A stretch of 64,000 nt of DNA from NCBI GenBank assembly GCA_029207755.1, contig JARCOQ010000002.1, forward strand, positions 86,950,087 to 87,014,086, given 5' to 3'. The translations under genes were made by a program, and so were the position numbers. The first letter of the stretch is position 1, and each line of letters begins with the position of its first letter. The notes under the pieces are model-generated. The model worked only from the letters and a program-made list of their open reading frames with translations, was not told where the DNA came from and searched no databases. Positions 26,030 to 38,978 of this stretch are shown one piece after another. Source of the DNA: Chamaea fasciata. Taxonomy: Eukaryota; Chordata; Aves; Passeriformes; Sylviidae.

Positions 26030-27189
26030 CCACTTATCATGTAACATGTCATTTTTGTATCTTCTGTTCAGTTTACAAGAAATAAAAAGAAATTTATCAA
26101 AATATTGGAGTCTCTGAAATCCCTGAGCTGAAAATTTCCCATTTTCTGTTACTTGAATATTATTTTCTGATAGTTTGTCTTGTACTAAATATTTACTTTT
26201 TACCTTAGTTTCCAAAGAAATTTAATGTACACCTCTCAGAGATCTGGAAACAGACAGTAGACTTATCTTATCTTTTTTATTCCTCTATTTGTCTTTCACT
26301 GACATTTTTTCCTGCCCTGTGAGTTCACAAGGGAATGCTTACGATTGTACACAGGTATTGCAATCTTTATACAGTGTAGGCATAAGTTTACTCACAGAAC
26401 TACATAAAACCCCCTGACAAAAAGCTGTTATTTTCCAGAGCAGAGAAGTGGGAAGGAAAATCCTTACACAAAGTCTTAAATAAAGGTGTCTTTCTGAAGT
26501 CTGATCTTTCTGTAGAGTCAACAAAGTGCTCACCCTTCTATTTCTGAAATGTTGTAAGGTGTTTCATTTTAGAAACTGAAAGAATAAACATCTGCCAAAT
26601 ATTCAATGGGAAAAATATTCCTCTGGTTTAAAGGGGGCAAGATTGCTACAAAGTACGTCTATCCCACTAGGCAGTCTTAAGTAAAATAAATGATGATCCC
26701 ATGCTTTTAGATGCCATGCTTGCTAACACATCAGATTAGTGTTCATGTTTGGTTTGTTACAAACACTTTAGTCTGTCTGTACTGTTGAAGTCAGGTGTTG
26801 TGTTTTGTTTGAGAGATGGCTGAAGAGTTTGCCACTTACCTCTCTTTTATCATCCCTTGTGAACATTTCCTTCCCATCGGAGCACATACTCTAGCAAGTG
26901 AACTCCACCAGGTTGCCTTTGAGCAGATAGAAAAGTCTCCCATTGCCATTTATGAAATGTGAGGGACCTAGGAAAGCTATTCCTTAAGATCTCAGCCATA
27001 ATTACTATCTCACAATAAAGACCTGATAATTAGCTCACTCATTCTACTTGTCCCCCTCTCCATCCTCTCTTTATATGCATAAAGCTCAGGCTATTGATAG
27101 GAGCCTGTCAAACCTCGTACATTGTATTGGTTTTGGATGTAAGATATTTCAGGGCTTTAACAATTACCAAATCACATGATAACAGGATA

Positions 27190-27341
27190 GCAGAGATTGG
27201 CAGGAATTTCTGGAGATCATCTAGTCCAACCCTCTGCTGAAGCACAGCCATCTAGAGCTGGTTGCCCAAGACCCTGTCCAGATGGTTTTGGGGTATGTCC
27301 AGTCTGGGAGAATCCACAAGCTCCTTGGATACGTTTGTGGA
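27190..27341 (-). mobile_element. CR1 LINE 3'-region fragment
   Basis: On the plus strand the segment reads TTCTGGAGATCATCTAGTCC, AACCCTCTGCTGAAGCACAG, AGAGCTGGTTGCCCAAGACC and CTGTCCAGATGGTTTTGG. It continues with a word matching the CR1 'gagaatccacaagctcc' phrase. This order is the reverse complement of the CR1 3' region, so the element is on the minus strand. It is better preserved than the other two fragments and ends abruptly near 27341. Confidence 0.88.
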
Positions 27342-27490
27342 CACTTTCCCAGTGAGCTCTTCATGGATATGCCAACTAAATGTCAGTTAGTGGGTCACCA
27401 ATGGGTCAACCCTGCCCTGAGGATATGCATAGAATGGCCTGTGTCCTGGCTCACTCCTTTGTGTGCCTGTTAAAGGGCTGAGGACAGCCT
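27342..27490. repeat. Unclassified sequence joined to the CR1 fragment, possibly repeat-derived
   Basis: Directly after the CR1 match the sequence stays GC-richer than the background, with phrases such as CCAGTGAGCTCTTCATGG, GGGTCACCAATGGGTC and CTCACTCCTTTGTGTGCC. It no longer follows the CR1 layout. It may be a second, older repeat into which CR1 inserted. Short overlapping frames on both strands are not convincing genes. Confidence 0.3.
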
Positions 27491-30190
27491 TGTCTTGGAA
27501 GAAATCAGGTCTAGGGAAAGAAAGTATTTTCCCTCCTAAGCTTTTTTTCTTGGTTCTGTTCAAGAAAAGATGTGTTTTACAAACCATTTCTTAAAAAGCT
27601 GTAAATACTTCCAGGATGCTAGAATCTCAGTAATTTTCCCACTCTGTATTTTAGTGAAAGGGTAACCTTATTTTCCTATGGTCATGTTTTTGTATAGGTC
27701 ACTATTTATCTTCAAGTCTACAACAATGGCAATAAGACTGTTTTAAGAATTTCTGATATTCCAACTGTTTTTAGGACGTACTATGCCTTTTTATTGTAAT
27801 TCAGTAACAAAAAAAAGGTACTGGATGAACTCTAGTACAATAAAACAGGGCCATAACTTGAAATTACAAATAAATTTTAGAAATAAATTATTATAAATAA
27901 ATTTTATAAATTTTATTATGAGTAAATACTCATAACAAAAGGAATTCAGGTAGCAGGAAAAGCCTTAATTTATTTGGATTCTGAAAAAGGCAGGCAAGGA
28001 CTGGTAGATTCAGAGAATAAAACATGCGGCTAATGCTCTGATTTTTGTTTTGCAATCTTTTCCTATAAATTATATATCTATTCAATTTGTGAAGTTAGAA
28101 CCAGTGTATTTGGCTTTTTTTCTGCAGATCGTAATATCACATGATCTTCTAGAAAGACCTCAAGTACTAGACAGAAGTAAGTATAAAAATGCTAAAATGC
28201 ACAGTGTAAAAATATACAGAAATTACTGGAAAAATACCAAACAAACAGAAAATCAAGGTTTATGCCCACAAGATTCTTCTTCAATTTTTCTGTTATGTAC
28301 AATAATTTAAACAAAGCATATTGAACACTTAACTGAAAAAAATGAGCTTTGTGATTAAAATTCCTTTTTTATCAGAAGATTATCTAGGTCACTACAGCAA
28401 AAAAGTGCATCAGCAAGAAGGAGTATTTGCTGTGTTGATAGTCCTCTGAGCATCTTCAATGAATGCCTGACTGGAGAATGAGAAACTGTTCTCTTGCCAG
28501 TTTTCAGTAACCATATGTTGTGTGTCTCCTGAATACTGACTGCAGAGAGGTGTTTTGGATCTTCTAGACACCAGTGAAAGAAAATATTTCTAGTTTCAAG
28601 AGAAAAAAAGAGAAGAGAGTAGACCTTTTTGGTCATGTTTTATTGCTCTGTTACCAGAAAAAAAAAAAAAAAAAGTTGGATGCTAAATCTAGCTTCTTCT
28701 TGTATCCTTGGTAAAAATATTTTTTTTTTAAAAATAACTCCTATTCCTTCTATAATAATCAGATAAGAATTTTATTTCGGTAATGCTTCTGTGTGTCTTG
28801 GATGTCTTGAATAGGTCTTTTGTCCTACATCCCAGTCATACTCACTTTTTTTTTTGTGGGTTGGTCTTTTTGCCCTGATGTTTCTGCTCAACCTGGTCTT
28901 GATATTCAGTGGATAGTTAATAAAGACAAGCCTAAAGTTTTTAATTTCTTTGGTCAGAGAGGTTGAAGACACGTATTTTAACATCACCTTTTGTTATTAG
29001 CTTCCACTGAACAACAAAAAAAAATAAAAATTCAAGTGCCTCCAGTCTTGGGGAAAAATAAAATTCTAAAAGCCTGAAACAGACAATCTTTTTATTGTGG
29101 TTGTTGACTCCTGAGGAGTTATTCTTATTGAATTTGATTGGGTATTAGAACAGATCTCACATTAAAATGTAGAAGTTAGAATTTTCTGTGCATGAAGCTC
29201 ATTTTCTCACACTGGTGACAAAATGGCAATAGTCAAGTAATGTGAAATAACTAAAACACTAGCTGTAGCTTGAGGGTCAGGAGATATAGAACAAACCTCA
29301 AATGGTTCAAAGTCAGGACATGCTAGTATCTGTTGTAATCCTTTACTGAAAGCTGCTACTTCTTACTGGAGAAAAATGGCACAAGTTTATGCTCAGGTCC
29401 CATTAACTGTCACTATTAAGAAAAGAATTCTTTTAAGGAAGTAATATATTTCAATATATTTGTGTTTGTGAGAGTCCTGTAGGTGAGAAATGTGAATAGA
29501 TCGATACCTACACACACAGATGAAAATTTTTGTATATAAACATACATTTAGATACCCTTCTTTTTAATTACTTTTTTTTTTTTTTGAAACATGACAGAAT
29601 ATTTTTTATTCTCTGTTCTTCTAGAAGCACTATGAAAATGTTAAGAGATCTATAAGGTAGTCCAGTAGCAAATCAGGAGAAAGGTCTCTCATCTTTCTCT
29701 TAAGTTGTCCAGATGTCTCATCTGACTACTTTGTTCTCTGTTTTGGACTTTGAATGTTAAAGTTCTCCTACCCTACTTCTAAGTTCTAGAAAATACAGTT
29801 AAATGTAAAAAGGTAAGAAAGATGGTCATAACTTGCTTATTTACAATGTAAGAGATCTCTTAACAGATGCTGTCTAAGAAAGTTTAGCACAATGAGAGAT
29901 AGCTTAAAGGCTTCTAGGGGCTATGGTATTATAAAAAAAAACAAAACACCCAAAAAAACTAAAAAAACAACAAGCTAGAAAAGAGTGTTTTACTATTTAT
30001 GTCAGAGAAATACGAGGTAAAACCTAATTTGTGAATGTACATTATTTTTTTAGAATACCAGGACAGTATATTTTCTGTTCACTGAAATATGTTCAGGGTT
30101 CATGAGTTAGGAGTACACAATAATCTAGGCACACAACTGTGGAAGGACATCTTAGCTGTAATCATTCAAGGCAAGTATTTGGCTCTATTT
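27491..30190. other. AT-rich non-coding DNA, no gene seen
   Basis: Contains a perfect small palindrome at 27916-27935 (9-bp arms TTATGAGTA/TACTCATAA), an A17 run at 28658-28674 and other A/T runs. A 93-codon minus frame (28355-28636) has no recognisable domain. No mobile element or RNA gene was identified. Confidence 0.55.
28658..28674. repeat. A17 homopolymer
   Basis: A run of 17 A residues, without a recognisable retroposon body upstream. Confidence 0.9.
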
Positions 30191-30196
30191 CTTTAG

Positions 30197-30448
30197 GTGA
30201 TGAATCTCCTAACCCTACTGCCAAACAGTAGCATAGGAAAACTTATAATGAAAAGGCAGAGACTTCTCAAGAAGAAACTCCTGCTTTGGGCTCTGGAAGT
30301 CCAACATATTGGTGTCAAAGCATCGAGTGCTGACACTGAAAATGGAGCTGCATCCACATGGCTAGTGAAGCAACTTGCAACGTTAAAGGTTATATCAGAT
30401 GGAATTTTCACACTGGCAATTAAAAGCCACATATTTGAATCAGTTTAA
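30197..30448 (+). other. Exon-like open stretch, identity unknown
   Basis: A pyrimidine-rich tract ending CTATTTCTTTAG (a plausible splice acceptor) is followed by 83 open codons on the plus strand. The reading begins with Val-Met-Asn and contains a Lys/Leu-rich part and a later Ser-Ala-Asp-Thr-Glu-Asn-Gly-Ala-Ala-Ser stretch. A second plus frame reads like a hydrophilic protein (Gly-Asp-Glu-Ser-Pro-Asn-Pro, later Ala-Glu-Thr-Ser-Gln-Glu-Glu-Thr-Pro) but is broken by stops. The opposite strand is also open for 79 codons (30193-30432). No family is recognised. It could be a decayed exon, a pseudogene scrap or chance. Confidence 0.2.
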
Positions 30449-33400
30449 AAGTTTTCCACATCACTTTCATATAACAGAGGGAATGGACACTGGTACAACT
30501 CACCACAGCAAAATTTCTCCAGACTGAGACTTCTTATCTAGCCCAAAGTGAAGTTTTTGTCCTATTGTTTTACTCTGTGTCCTCTGCTTAGAAGAATACT
30601 GTGATTTTGGTAAGACAGAAAAGACAAAACAATTTTCTACTGCCCTTTTGTGCTCCCTTGCACGATTCCATGAGCATAGGATGGTAGCCAGCTGGCATAG
30701 TCTTAAACAGTCTTGAAATAACAGACTAGAGAAAACCAAAAGTGCCTGCAACACAGTATGGCAAATACAGGCTCTGTTGCTGAGCTAGTTAAAAAAGATG
30801 AAAACCCAAGTCAAAATGGACCACAAAGGAATGAAAAGTCACAAAAGCTGACTCCAGTGTTGTGAAGCTGAGTTTCCTACATTCCCTCTGTAGCCAGAAG
30901 GGTCCTCTAAGGTGCCGTTAAGATCAGATATTTGAGCAGCTATGAATCTGTCATTACAGGAGATTGTGTTCTCAAGGAGTAGCTTAGCAAAGTCAAAGAC
31001 TGGGTTAACTTGTTAAAGGTGTAGTTTTTGTGAGCACTTACATTCAGTGTGTCTCCTTGGTGTGGAATCCCTGCCCTGTGTGCTGCATGACAATTAATTT
31101 CAATTTGGGCTCAAATACAGAGCAGACAAAATGATTTCCTGTTGGGGACAGATGGGACTGGGATATAGGCTATAGCACATAATCATTTTGTCTTTATATA
31201 GAAACCAGATTTTAGCTGTGATTAAACTGTCTTACCCCACTGCATCACCCCCAGTCCCAAACCCCCCCCCCCCCCCCCAACCCTACAAGACCTACTTTTC
31301 TGGTGTACCCCAACAGGCCTGGTAGCTATGGATATCCTCCATAATTTCATGTCCTACTCTATATAATGCAGACTTGGCAAAAGAGTAGAAAAAAAATTGT
31401 GAAAAGGCTTGAAACAATCCACTTCCTAAAGTGCATTCAGCTTAGAGAAGAGTGTGGCTCAGGTACAGGAAACTATGACCTAAGGCTTGGAAGAAAGAAG
31501 GGCTCCAGGCAACATTTCTATACCTGTGCCTTTGTCCTTGGGAAGATCTCTCAGCCCTATGACAAAATGACCAAGAATGCACATTAGAAGAAAACTAGTT
31601 TTTGGAATCCATGTTTGTAAGGCATCCAGCCTCCCTAGCACGTATAAACTTTATTTGGAGCTGTGTGGGAACACCACCTGCTCACACTGCTCCAAAAAAT
31701 TCCACTTAGAACATTCAGAAGCAGCTGGGATGTGAATATTTGATTCATCTCATCAGAAACTGAAATTAGGATTGAAAACATAGATCATGCATTCTACTTA
31801 CATTCCAAGAAAATATTTATTTCTAAATTTTATTATTTTTGTTCACTGAAGTATCACAAACTGCTTATCATTTCAAGCTTGTTTATACTATGGGTTGATG
31901 TGGTTTATATTAAACTTTGTGAATGACTTTAAGGTGGCAAATTTGCTGTGATTCAAGCCTGTTGACCTGCAGCTGAAATACAAAGTGCAGCTGGAATCAG
32001 TAGTTTCCATTGTGACCATCAGTTGTGCAGCACATAATGTTCTACAGCATGGTGGGTGTGGGAAGCAATTACCTGGGCTTTATAGTTGTATTAGTCTTCT
32101 ACACCTGTAATTTTAGAAAGCATAATGTTACAAAGAAAATTCCACCTGGTCCAGGAGGGAGTAGAGTGAGGACTCTGCTACTGATATCTCTAAGTCCAGT
32201 GAATACATTATTCAGTGGCTGAACTAGTGGCACATTTTTCTTTATACATCCATAAGGGAAGCAAGATTCAACAAACAGCAATTTTTCCTCAGCTGCAAAG
32301 GGCTGGAATGCCTGAGGCTTCTTTTGAAATCTCTCAGCTACTTGAAAAATTTTGTTAATGTTCTGGTCTAAATCCTTTTACCTTTTTCTAGTTGTGCTGC
32401 ATACCTTGAACTATTACTTATTTTCTAGTCATAAATTAAAAGGCTGAGTGTAGCAATGATCTTTGGAACCTATTTACTGAAATGTCCAGTTGGGCAGGGG
32501 TAGATTCCTATTCCTCCATTTAGGAAAATTTGTTTCATTTCATTCTTCCTTGGATGTTATTAAAAACAAAACAATGACAACAACAACAAAAACACAACTG
32601 GAAAAAAAAAACACCAAAAAACCCCTACACCTCCTATAAGTGCTATCTGTGTATTTGCACACAGCTAATTTTGGACCAAAACGTTTGTTAGTTTTTTGGA
32701 AGTGGCAATAGCAAGCAGAAAATCCAGATCACAAAGGCACAAAAGCCCCTTCTTGAGTAACTCCTTAGAGCAGGTCCAGCTGCTGTTGTGAAACCAGATT
32801 CTCTCCAGAAATATTCATTTACTAATTCCTGTGTGGATAGGTATCACTGATTAGAGTACCCCATTAGAGTCAGTTCCTCAAAACCGTTACTTCTTCTCAC
32901 TGGTTGAAAAATGTAGAACAAGAAATGGAAAATTAATTTGAGATTTTCACCTCTCCACCTTTTTTTCTGGCCTGGATGTCTTGCTCTGTGTGCCTATATA
33001 TAAAATTTACCACGAAGAATATCCAGGCCAGAGCTAGAATGACAAAGTTTGGAGAGGAAGACAAACTTATCTCTGAGGAAACACGTGACTTTTAGCCAAA
33101 ATCAGTTCTTTTGAGTAATCTATTCTACAAAACAGGCAATGTCAATGATACCAGGTCATTTGTTTACCTTGCTATTATTAGTTGAGACATTCAGCTTCTT
33201 GCATATTTTTTTTTAATTTGCATACTCAGATTAATTTTATACTATGCCATCACCCTGTTCTGGGCACCTTATGTAGTCCCCTTGCAGCACCTCACTACCA
33301 TTTACTGTACAACGTACTTGTCTTCCTGTTACCTTTGAGCCAAAGTGTAATTCTCCACATTTTATTTGTGGGGACACTAAATGCAGGGAAACACCAATTG

Positions 33401-34250
33401 CTGAAAAATGTCAGTGGTGTAACAGGGATTGGTGCTTGCTCCATATGCCCTAATCGTTTTAGTGTTTAGGAAAGGGTAAAGGTAAGGATGGAGGGTCTCA
33501 AAGACTGTCAATGCTTTTGCATAGAACAGAAGGAGCCTTTTGCCATTTATACCTGCCCTGTCCTGCTTTTTGTTGCTATTTTTCCAGGGCAGTCCCAGAG
33601 GGAAGGTGTTGGAGATTAGTTAAGTAACACAGACTATAAACTAGAGGCAACTATGGACACTTGGACAATTTCAGGCCTACCTTCAGGAATTTCCCTTCTG
33701 CCCATGTATCTTCAGTTACCTGTTTGCATGTGGCAGTAACTAGTACCATAGGTTGAGCTTCTGTAGTATAATTAAAATCATTCTCACAGACTCAGAGCTC
33801 TTCCAGGGTTTAAGAAGTCTTTGGCATCGGATACTTCTGAAAACACTTGAATATCTTAGGAACCCAACAACAACAAAAAACACAGCAACTTCCCTCTTTG
33901 ATAATTATCAGCAAATTTTAACTATTATTAAAACAGCATAAATGCATCAAGAGTTGGAAGTTACCAGATCTACTCATGCCAGAATTTGAATGTGGGTTCC
34001 AGGCCTCCTGTATGGAAAAACTGCATGTGTAGTGTGTGTGCGTGCACTTCTGGATCTCTTTTAATCAAGAGATAAATGGATAATGTAATAGCTGAGTTTT
34101 GAGAAAGAGTGCAAATTGCTGTGCATTGCGATTAAATGTTTCTCCTTAGGATTAGAGCCTAGTAAGAGTCCTCAGCATGAGTTGGAGCTGATATATGAAG
34201 ATTTTACTTGCATAAAGGCAGACAGGTTAGAGCTCAGCTGGGCCAACCAT
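30449..34250. other. AT-rich non-coding DNA, no gene seen
   Basis: Holds a C17 run at 31262-31278 and A/C-rich low-complexity DNA at 32560-32630. Open frames stay below 96 codons and show no domain. No splice-bounded coding stretch or mobile element was recognised. Confidence 0.55.
31262..31278. repeat. C17 homopolymer
   Basis: A run of 17 C residues. On the minus strand it is a G17 tract able to form G-quadruplexes, and it is prone to sequencing error. Confidence 0.92.
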
Positions 34251-34251
34251 A

Positions 34252-34330
34252 GGGCCTGGTTCTTCAGCACTTAATCAGGCAAAGCACCTGCAGAAGTCAG
34301 AGAGGTTTGCCCCTTAATGAGAATTACCCA
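34252..34330. repeat. Possible ancient amniote repeat remnant
   Basis: GGGCCTGGTTCTTCAGCACT is followed by TTAATCAGGCAAAGCACCTG, CAGAAGTCAGAGAGGTTTGC and CCCTTAATGAG. This follows the layout of an old amniote repeat that opens with a GGGCCTGATTC-like end and contains a mirrored TTACTCAGGCAAA / TTTGCC..GAGTAA pair. It is heavily diverged. The same texture recurs near 37.0 and 38.9 kb. Confidence 0.4.
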
Positions 34331-37000
34331 GCTAAATCTCCCTCTGCAGGGCTGGCAGTGTAATCCTGCAGCAGGAAAAATGATACATAGGGGTCCCCTA
34401 ATAAATGTCTTAATTTGCTTTGACCACTGCTAGCATTTTAGGTCCACAATGGCCTTGGAAGTTATCAGCTGTGCTTTGTTGGCCAGCACATAATGTTCAG
34501 AGATAATTCCTCTTCACAGCTCTCTGCTTAAACCCACTCATCTCCTTTCTGCTACATGCAGCCTTTCTTCCACCTCTGTAACTCCTGTGGGGATGAAAGG
34601 GTCTGGAACTGCCTGCCTCTTTCTTTTTTTTCTTCCTATGGAAATGATAATAGACAAAAAAAATGTAATACTTATTTACCAAGGAAGATTAAATCATGCT
34701 ACAAATTAAAGAGAAATATATATTACAAAAGTACAATTAAGGACTTGGACATTTGATCAAAGGTACTGCGTGGCAAAAAGAGTAATGTGGCAGCTCAACC
34801 ACAGTGGCTTTGTGAGCTCTCCCACCCTTAAATGAAGGTGAGAAAATGTGTTCTAGAGCAGCCCCAAGTAAAAAAGCCTTACCTTCAGTTTCATTATTTT
34901 AAAATCTCCTCACATTTAAAACATGAGATTACCATGGCCCATCTGAGGGTTGGTAAAGAAACAGTAACTGACCACAAGGCTGATACATATAAATGGGACC
35001 AGTGTGAGGAACATTGTTGAGAGCACCTCGTATGGGTTGCAGGTGGGAATATATTAGCTCACATCTCCCAAATGTTTTTCTTCTGCTTTAATTTTCTGTT
35101 CTGCTAAGCCATCACTGAGATATCTTACTGGTTCAGGAAAAAAAAAAAGAGCAGTAAGAAAGATAGATGATCTGGTAAAACGAAGGCTGCATTTTTAATA
35201 GCTATAACAACAGAACTAGGGGAGCAATAACTAAGTAGTTCATGCCTTCACAAATAAGTCAGGACACACTCTCTATAGCTGCCAGAACAATGGTAGTAAT
35301 GCAGAAAGGTGCTTAATATTTTTAATTCTGAAATACAGATGCAACAATTATCAATATTAGTACATAACCCCACCTAGAGAGGCCTCTGGGAAAATCTACT
35401 TTTATCAGATTTCCACCACTAACACCAGGTGATACTGTGGAGAAACTTTTTTCCAGCCCACTAAAAATGAACTAGCCAGAATGCAATGCAAATAGAGTAC
35501 TCCAGCAGGAAAAAACAAATTCAGTGCCTATAAGTAAACTGAGATGAAGTATGAGTGAAGCAAAGAAAACAGCACTGACTGATCTGTGAAAACTAGTAAG
35601 ACCTCCAAGAATTGCTTGAGCTCCACCCAGATGTGATGCTGCTTGTGTTAAAGAAGTATTTCTCCATTCCTTCCTGTGACTGCCATGTCCCAGGTGATCC
35701 AGCTCGCATGCTCTTTGGCGCAGGATGCCTACTCCTCTCAAGTAAGTGACAATAGTCCTTATAGAGACATTAGGACTTCTTTGGACAACTATTTCTATGC
35801 AGGAGGACTTTAAAAATAGCAAATAAAGCTAGCCATGAATGTCAATTAAGTAGCACTTGGCATACTTTAATTCCTTTGCTAGAAAGTGGGTGGCATAACA
35901 ATTTTTTTTAGTGTTTATCACAGAGATTTCAAATCTGGACACAGAATTAGAATTTTAATTAATAAGTGTCATGATTCAGAAAGAAATGCATTTACCTGTG
36001 TTGACTTTAAAATAAGTATTTAGAAAAGCAAAACTTCTCTTGTTCATGGGGAAGAAAGACCCATTGTCAGGGCTCCAAATTCAGGGATCATTCGTCACAT
36101 CCATTGCTCTGCTGTCAAAAACTTGGATTTATTTTGTAAGCACAGACTGTATTAGCAAATAAAGATGCTAAGCTTAACTCCAGTGAATTTTTATCCCTCT
36201 TTATTCTGTCCCCCTGTACGTCAAAATTCTTGCTCCAGCATGCTGAAATTCACCTGCATGTTTCCAAACACTGGAAATGCGGAGGAAACTGAAAAAGAGA
36301 TTTAACAACAACAACATCCTCATCAACAACAACAACAATGAAGGTAATCTTATATATAAAAATTGTTTTAGGTATGTAATTATAATGCTAATTTCCTGAG
36401 CTCTTTCTTGATGATACTCTGTTGCCTGCAGGGGTCACTGTGATTTCCTCAAGCCTCTACTACAACTGAAATCAAAAAGAACCAAAAACCAACACAAAAT
36501 TATCTACATATAAGAAAACAGCTTTCTTCTTCTTCTTCTTTTTTTTTTTTTTTTTAAATTTTAAAATTGCTATCTCATCCTTGGAGCTTGTTATTAGGAC
36601 TTTGACAAATGAAAGTAATACTTTTTCTCTGATGTTTTGGTGAATGGGCAACTAACTACGTGATTTACCAGCAAACCTAAAATTTGGCCCTCTCCACTTA
36701 CCCCATGCTTTGCCTGTGGATTTCAACAAAGAGATCTTCAGTGTATTTCAAAGTAATCCTGGAGAGAAGCATCTGAGTAATCTAGAGGATGCCCAAAGCC
36801 TCTGCGTTCCCCCCCACTCTGGTGCTTGTGCAAGCAGTGCCTGTCAGACCCTTGCAGACTGATTGCATATGTCACCTTCCTGTATGCTGGCCCTCCTTCC
36901 ACTGCTTTTGTGCAGTAATAGTACAATAACTTTCCTGTACAGTGACTCTCTGTATCCATAAAAAGAAGGGGTTGGGTTTTTCTCTGAAGATCACATCCCA
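34331..37000. other. AT-rich non-coding DNA, no gene seen
   Basis: A 116-codon minus frame (35472-35822) has a hydrophobic C-terminal part but no recognisable family and no clear splice or promoter context, so I do not call it a gene. Low-complexity CAA tracts occur near 36307-36340, and a CTT-then-poly-T tract near 36523-36556. Confidence 0.5.
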
Positions 37001-37090
37001 AAGTCTTTGCTCAGCCTTTACCCTTGCAAAATCTCATTCAAATCAATGGCTATTTGCATGAGAAAGCGATCACTTAAAATTAGACCTGAG
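37001..37090. repeat. Possible ancient amniote repeat remnant
   Basis: The order AAGTCTTTGCTCAGCCTTTA, CAAAATCTCATTCAAATCAA, TGGCTATTTGCATGAGAAAG then TTAGACCTG resembles an old repeat with a central ATTGAAATCAATGGG-like motif flanked by mirrored CTCAGGCAAAA arms. It is strongly diverged. The family is not named. Confidence 0.38.
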
Positions 37091-38899
37091 TGAAATAGGC
37101 CTTGGTGAGGGAAAGGGGGAGGTAGTGGTGGGGGGTAATAGGTGCTTTCATTTCACGCAGAATAACATTTGATGCATTTGATGTGGTTTGTTATGATTCG
37201 TTCAATCAGATTATTAGTTTTTAGATTATTTGCCTGTTGAGGTAAATTGGACTCTTAAGAATTTTGTTAAATGTGTTCTACTTTCTTGAGACTCTGGTTG
37301 CAAGATCAATATCTTTTGTTAATAAAATATAAATAAAATCAAGATAAACACAATCAAGCAGGATAGATCACTTAGCCAGAAAACAGATACAAGTCAATTG
37401 CCCACCCCAGGTCAACACAGTTCTGTTACCAAAGGTGCTGGACATTTGGCTTGACAGTGAATGATCCAGCGGATGAGAATGTACCAGTAAGGACAGGATC
37501 AAAAATGTAGAAGGGCGAGCGGGGAGAAAGGAGAGAGAAATAAAAAAAAAGAAAAAGCCTCAAATTTAGGTCCAACACTCTCTGCTACCTCATAAATGTT
37601 TATGTGTTGTTCAAAGGTGCTAGCGTCCAATATTTACCACTGACATTTAACAAGACACTATAACTTGAAGCTGCCCTCATCATGTTCTGCAAGTGACAAG
37701 GGATGACAATGAAGACTATTTATGTAGGGACCAAAGAAGTCCGTGCTGTAGCCTTTTTTCTGGTTGAAGATCATGTATTTTATTCCTTATCCACATAAAG
37801 CTTCCTGTTTATGCTTTATGCTGATGGAGTGAATTTCATCCTTCATAATTTCACCTACCTAGCTCAAGTCACTTAGGAAGCCTTTATGTAGATTTTACAC
37901 TTAATTAACATAACCTCATCAGACTTGGTATTTTCTGAAATTTGCACGAACTGGATGTCTTAAGAAACCCTGGCTGCAGACGAAGTCATAAGAATTGCTT
38001 TGCTGAGAAAGAGGAAGAAAAATATTGTATACAGCAAAAAGGCAAAGAAAAATTTGGATTAGAAGATGGATTTAGTGGGTTAAGAAGTCACAGAACTTTG
38101 ACAAAGCACAACTTTACTAATACAAATAAGAACCCTGAGCTGCATTTGAATTCACATCACACCACACCTGGTAAGAATTAGTCTAGCACAGCATCATCAA
38201 TCATAGTGTGGTTGTCAGTTTTGACATCCTTTAAGTCTACGTTGTATGCTTAATGACTACATTACAGAAAATGTAAACAGACACCAAACATACAGGTATG
38301 CCCTATATATTTTAAAAAGTTGCTGTATATTTAAAAATAAAAATAAAACAGCACCAACAGTGCTTTATATAGAAAGTGAATTAGTAAACTGTAAAACAAG
38401 CTGCTAAAAAATAATCAGAAAAAGAATTCTTAACACAAGCAAAAAAAAGAAACAAAACCCACAAAACAAAAAAAGCCTGAAATATTAAGGAACTTTGATT
38501 AACCCAATTAGGGAAAACATTATTAAATTAACAACAAATAATATTTAGAGAAAATAGACACTCTCTTATATTTTGCTATTGTATATTTTTTTCTCTCTCA
38601 AATATCATTAAATATTTTCTTAGCTATACATCCTGTGAATTTTTGAGTTTGATATTGTGACCATGATTTACTAATAAGGACTCTGGAGTCACTTGTGAGC
38701 CCATTACAAGCCTTGTATTAATAATTCATAAGGGAAAAACATGCTGAAGAAGTGCTTGGGATCATGACCTAAGTGAAATGCTTGAGTTCAAACTAAAAAT
38801 TTCCCAAATTCCATTTTTATTATTAGCAGATTTCTAGAATTACAACACTTACAAGAAAGCTTTCAGTTCTGCAGCTCAGAGGGTTGACCAGGTATTATA
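37091..38899. other. AT-rich non-coding DNA, no gene seen
   Basis: No open frame above 80 codons and no recognised repeat. A/AAAC-rich tracts occur near 37541-37556 and 38430-38475. Confidence 0.55.
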
Positions 38900-38978
38900 A
38901 GGCCCCTTGTCTCATTTGCTTGTGTGATTTGTGACTAAAACTTCCACAGACTTCAGTGAGTGCAGGATCAGGTCCCTC
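38900..38978. repeat. Possible ancient amniote repeat remnant
   Basis: The right end reads CTTCCACAGACTTCAGTGAG then TGCAGGATCAGGTCCCT. This matches the GACTTCAATGGGA...GCAGGATCAGGCCC end typical of an old amniote interspersed repeat. The left part is too diverged to delimit well. Confidence 0.42.

Larger units (their letters stand above)
23396..27189. other. AT-rich non-coding DNA, no gene seen
   Basis: No open frame exceeds about 90 codons. It includes a possible conserved stretch (24230-24480), a possible ancient repeat remnant (25845-25960) and a clean hairpin (25998-26029), each listed separately. No exon, RNA gene or young mobile element was seen. Confidence 0.5.

Noticed and set aside
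35472..35822. 116-codon minus-strand frame with a hydrophobic C-terminal part
   Set aside because: No recognisable family, no splice or promoter context, and a length still compatible with chance in 64 kb.
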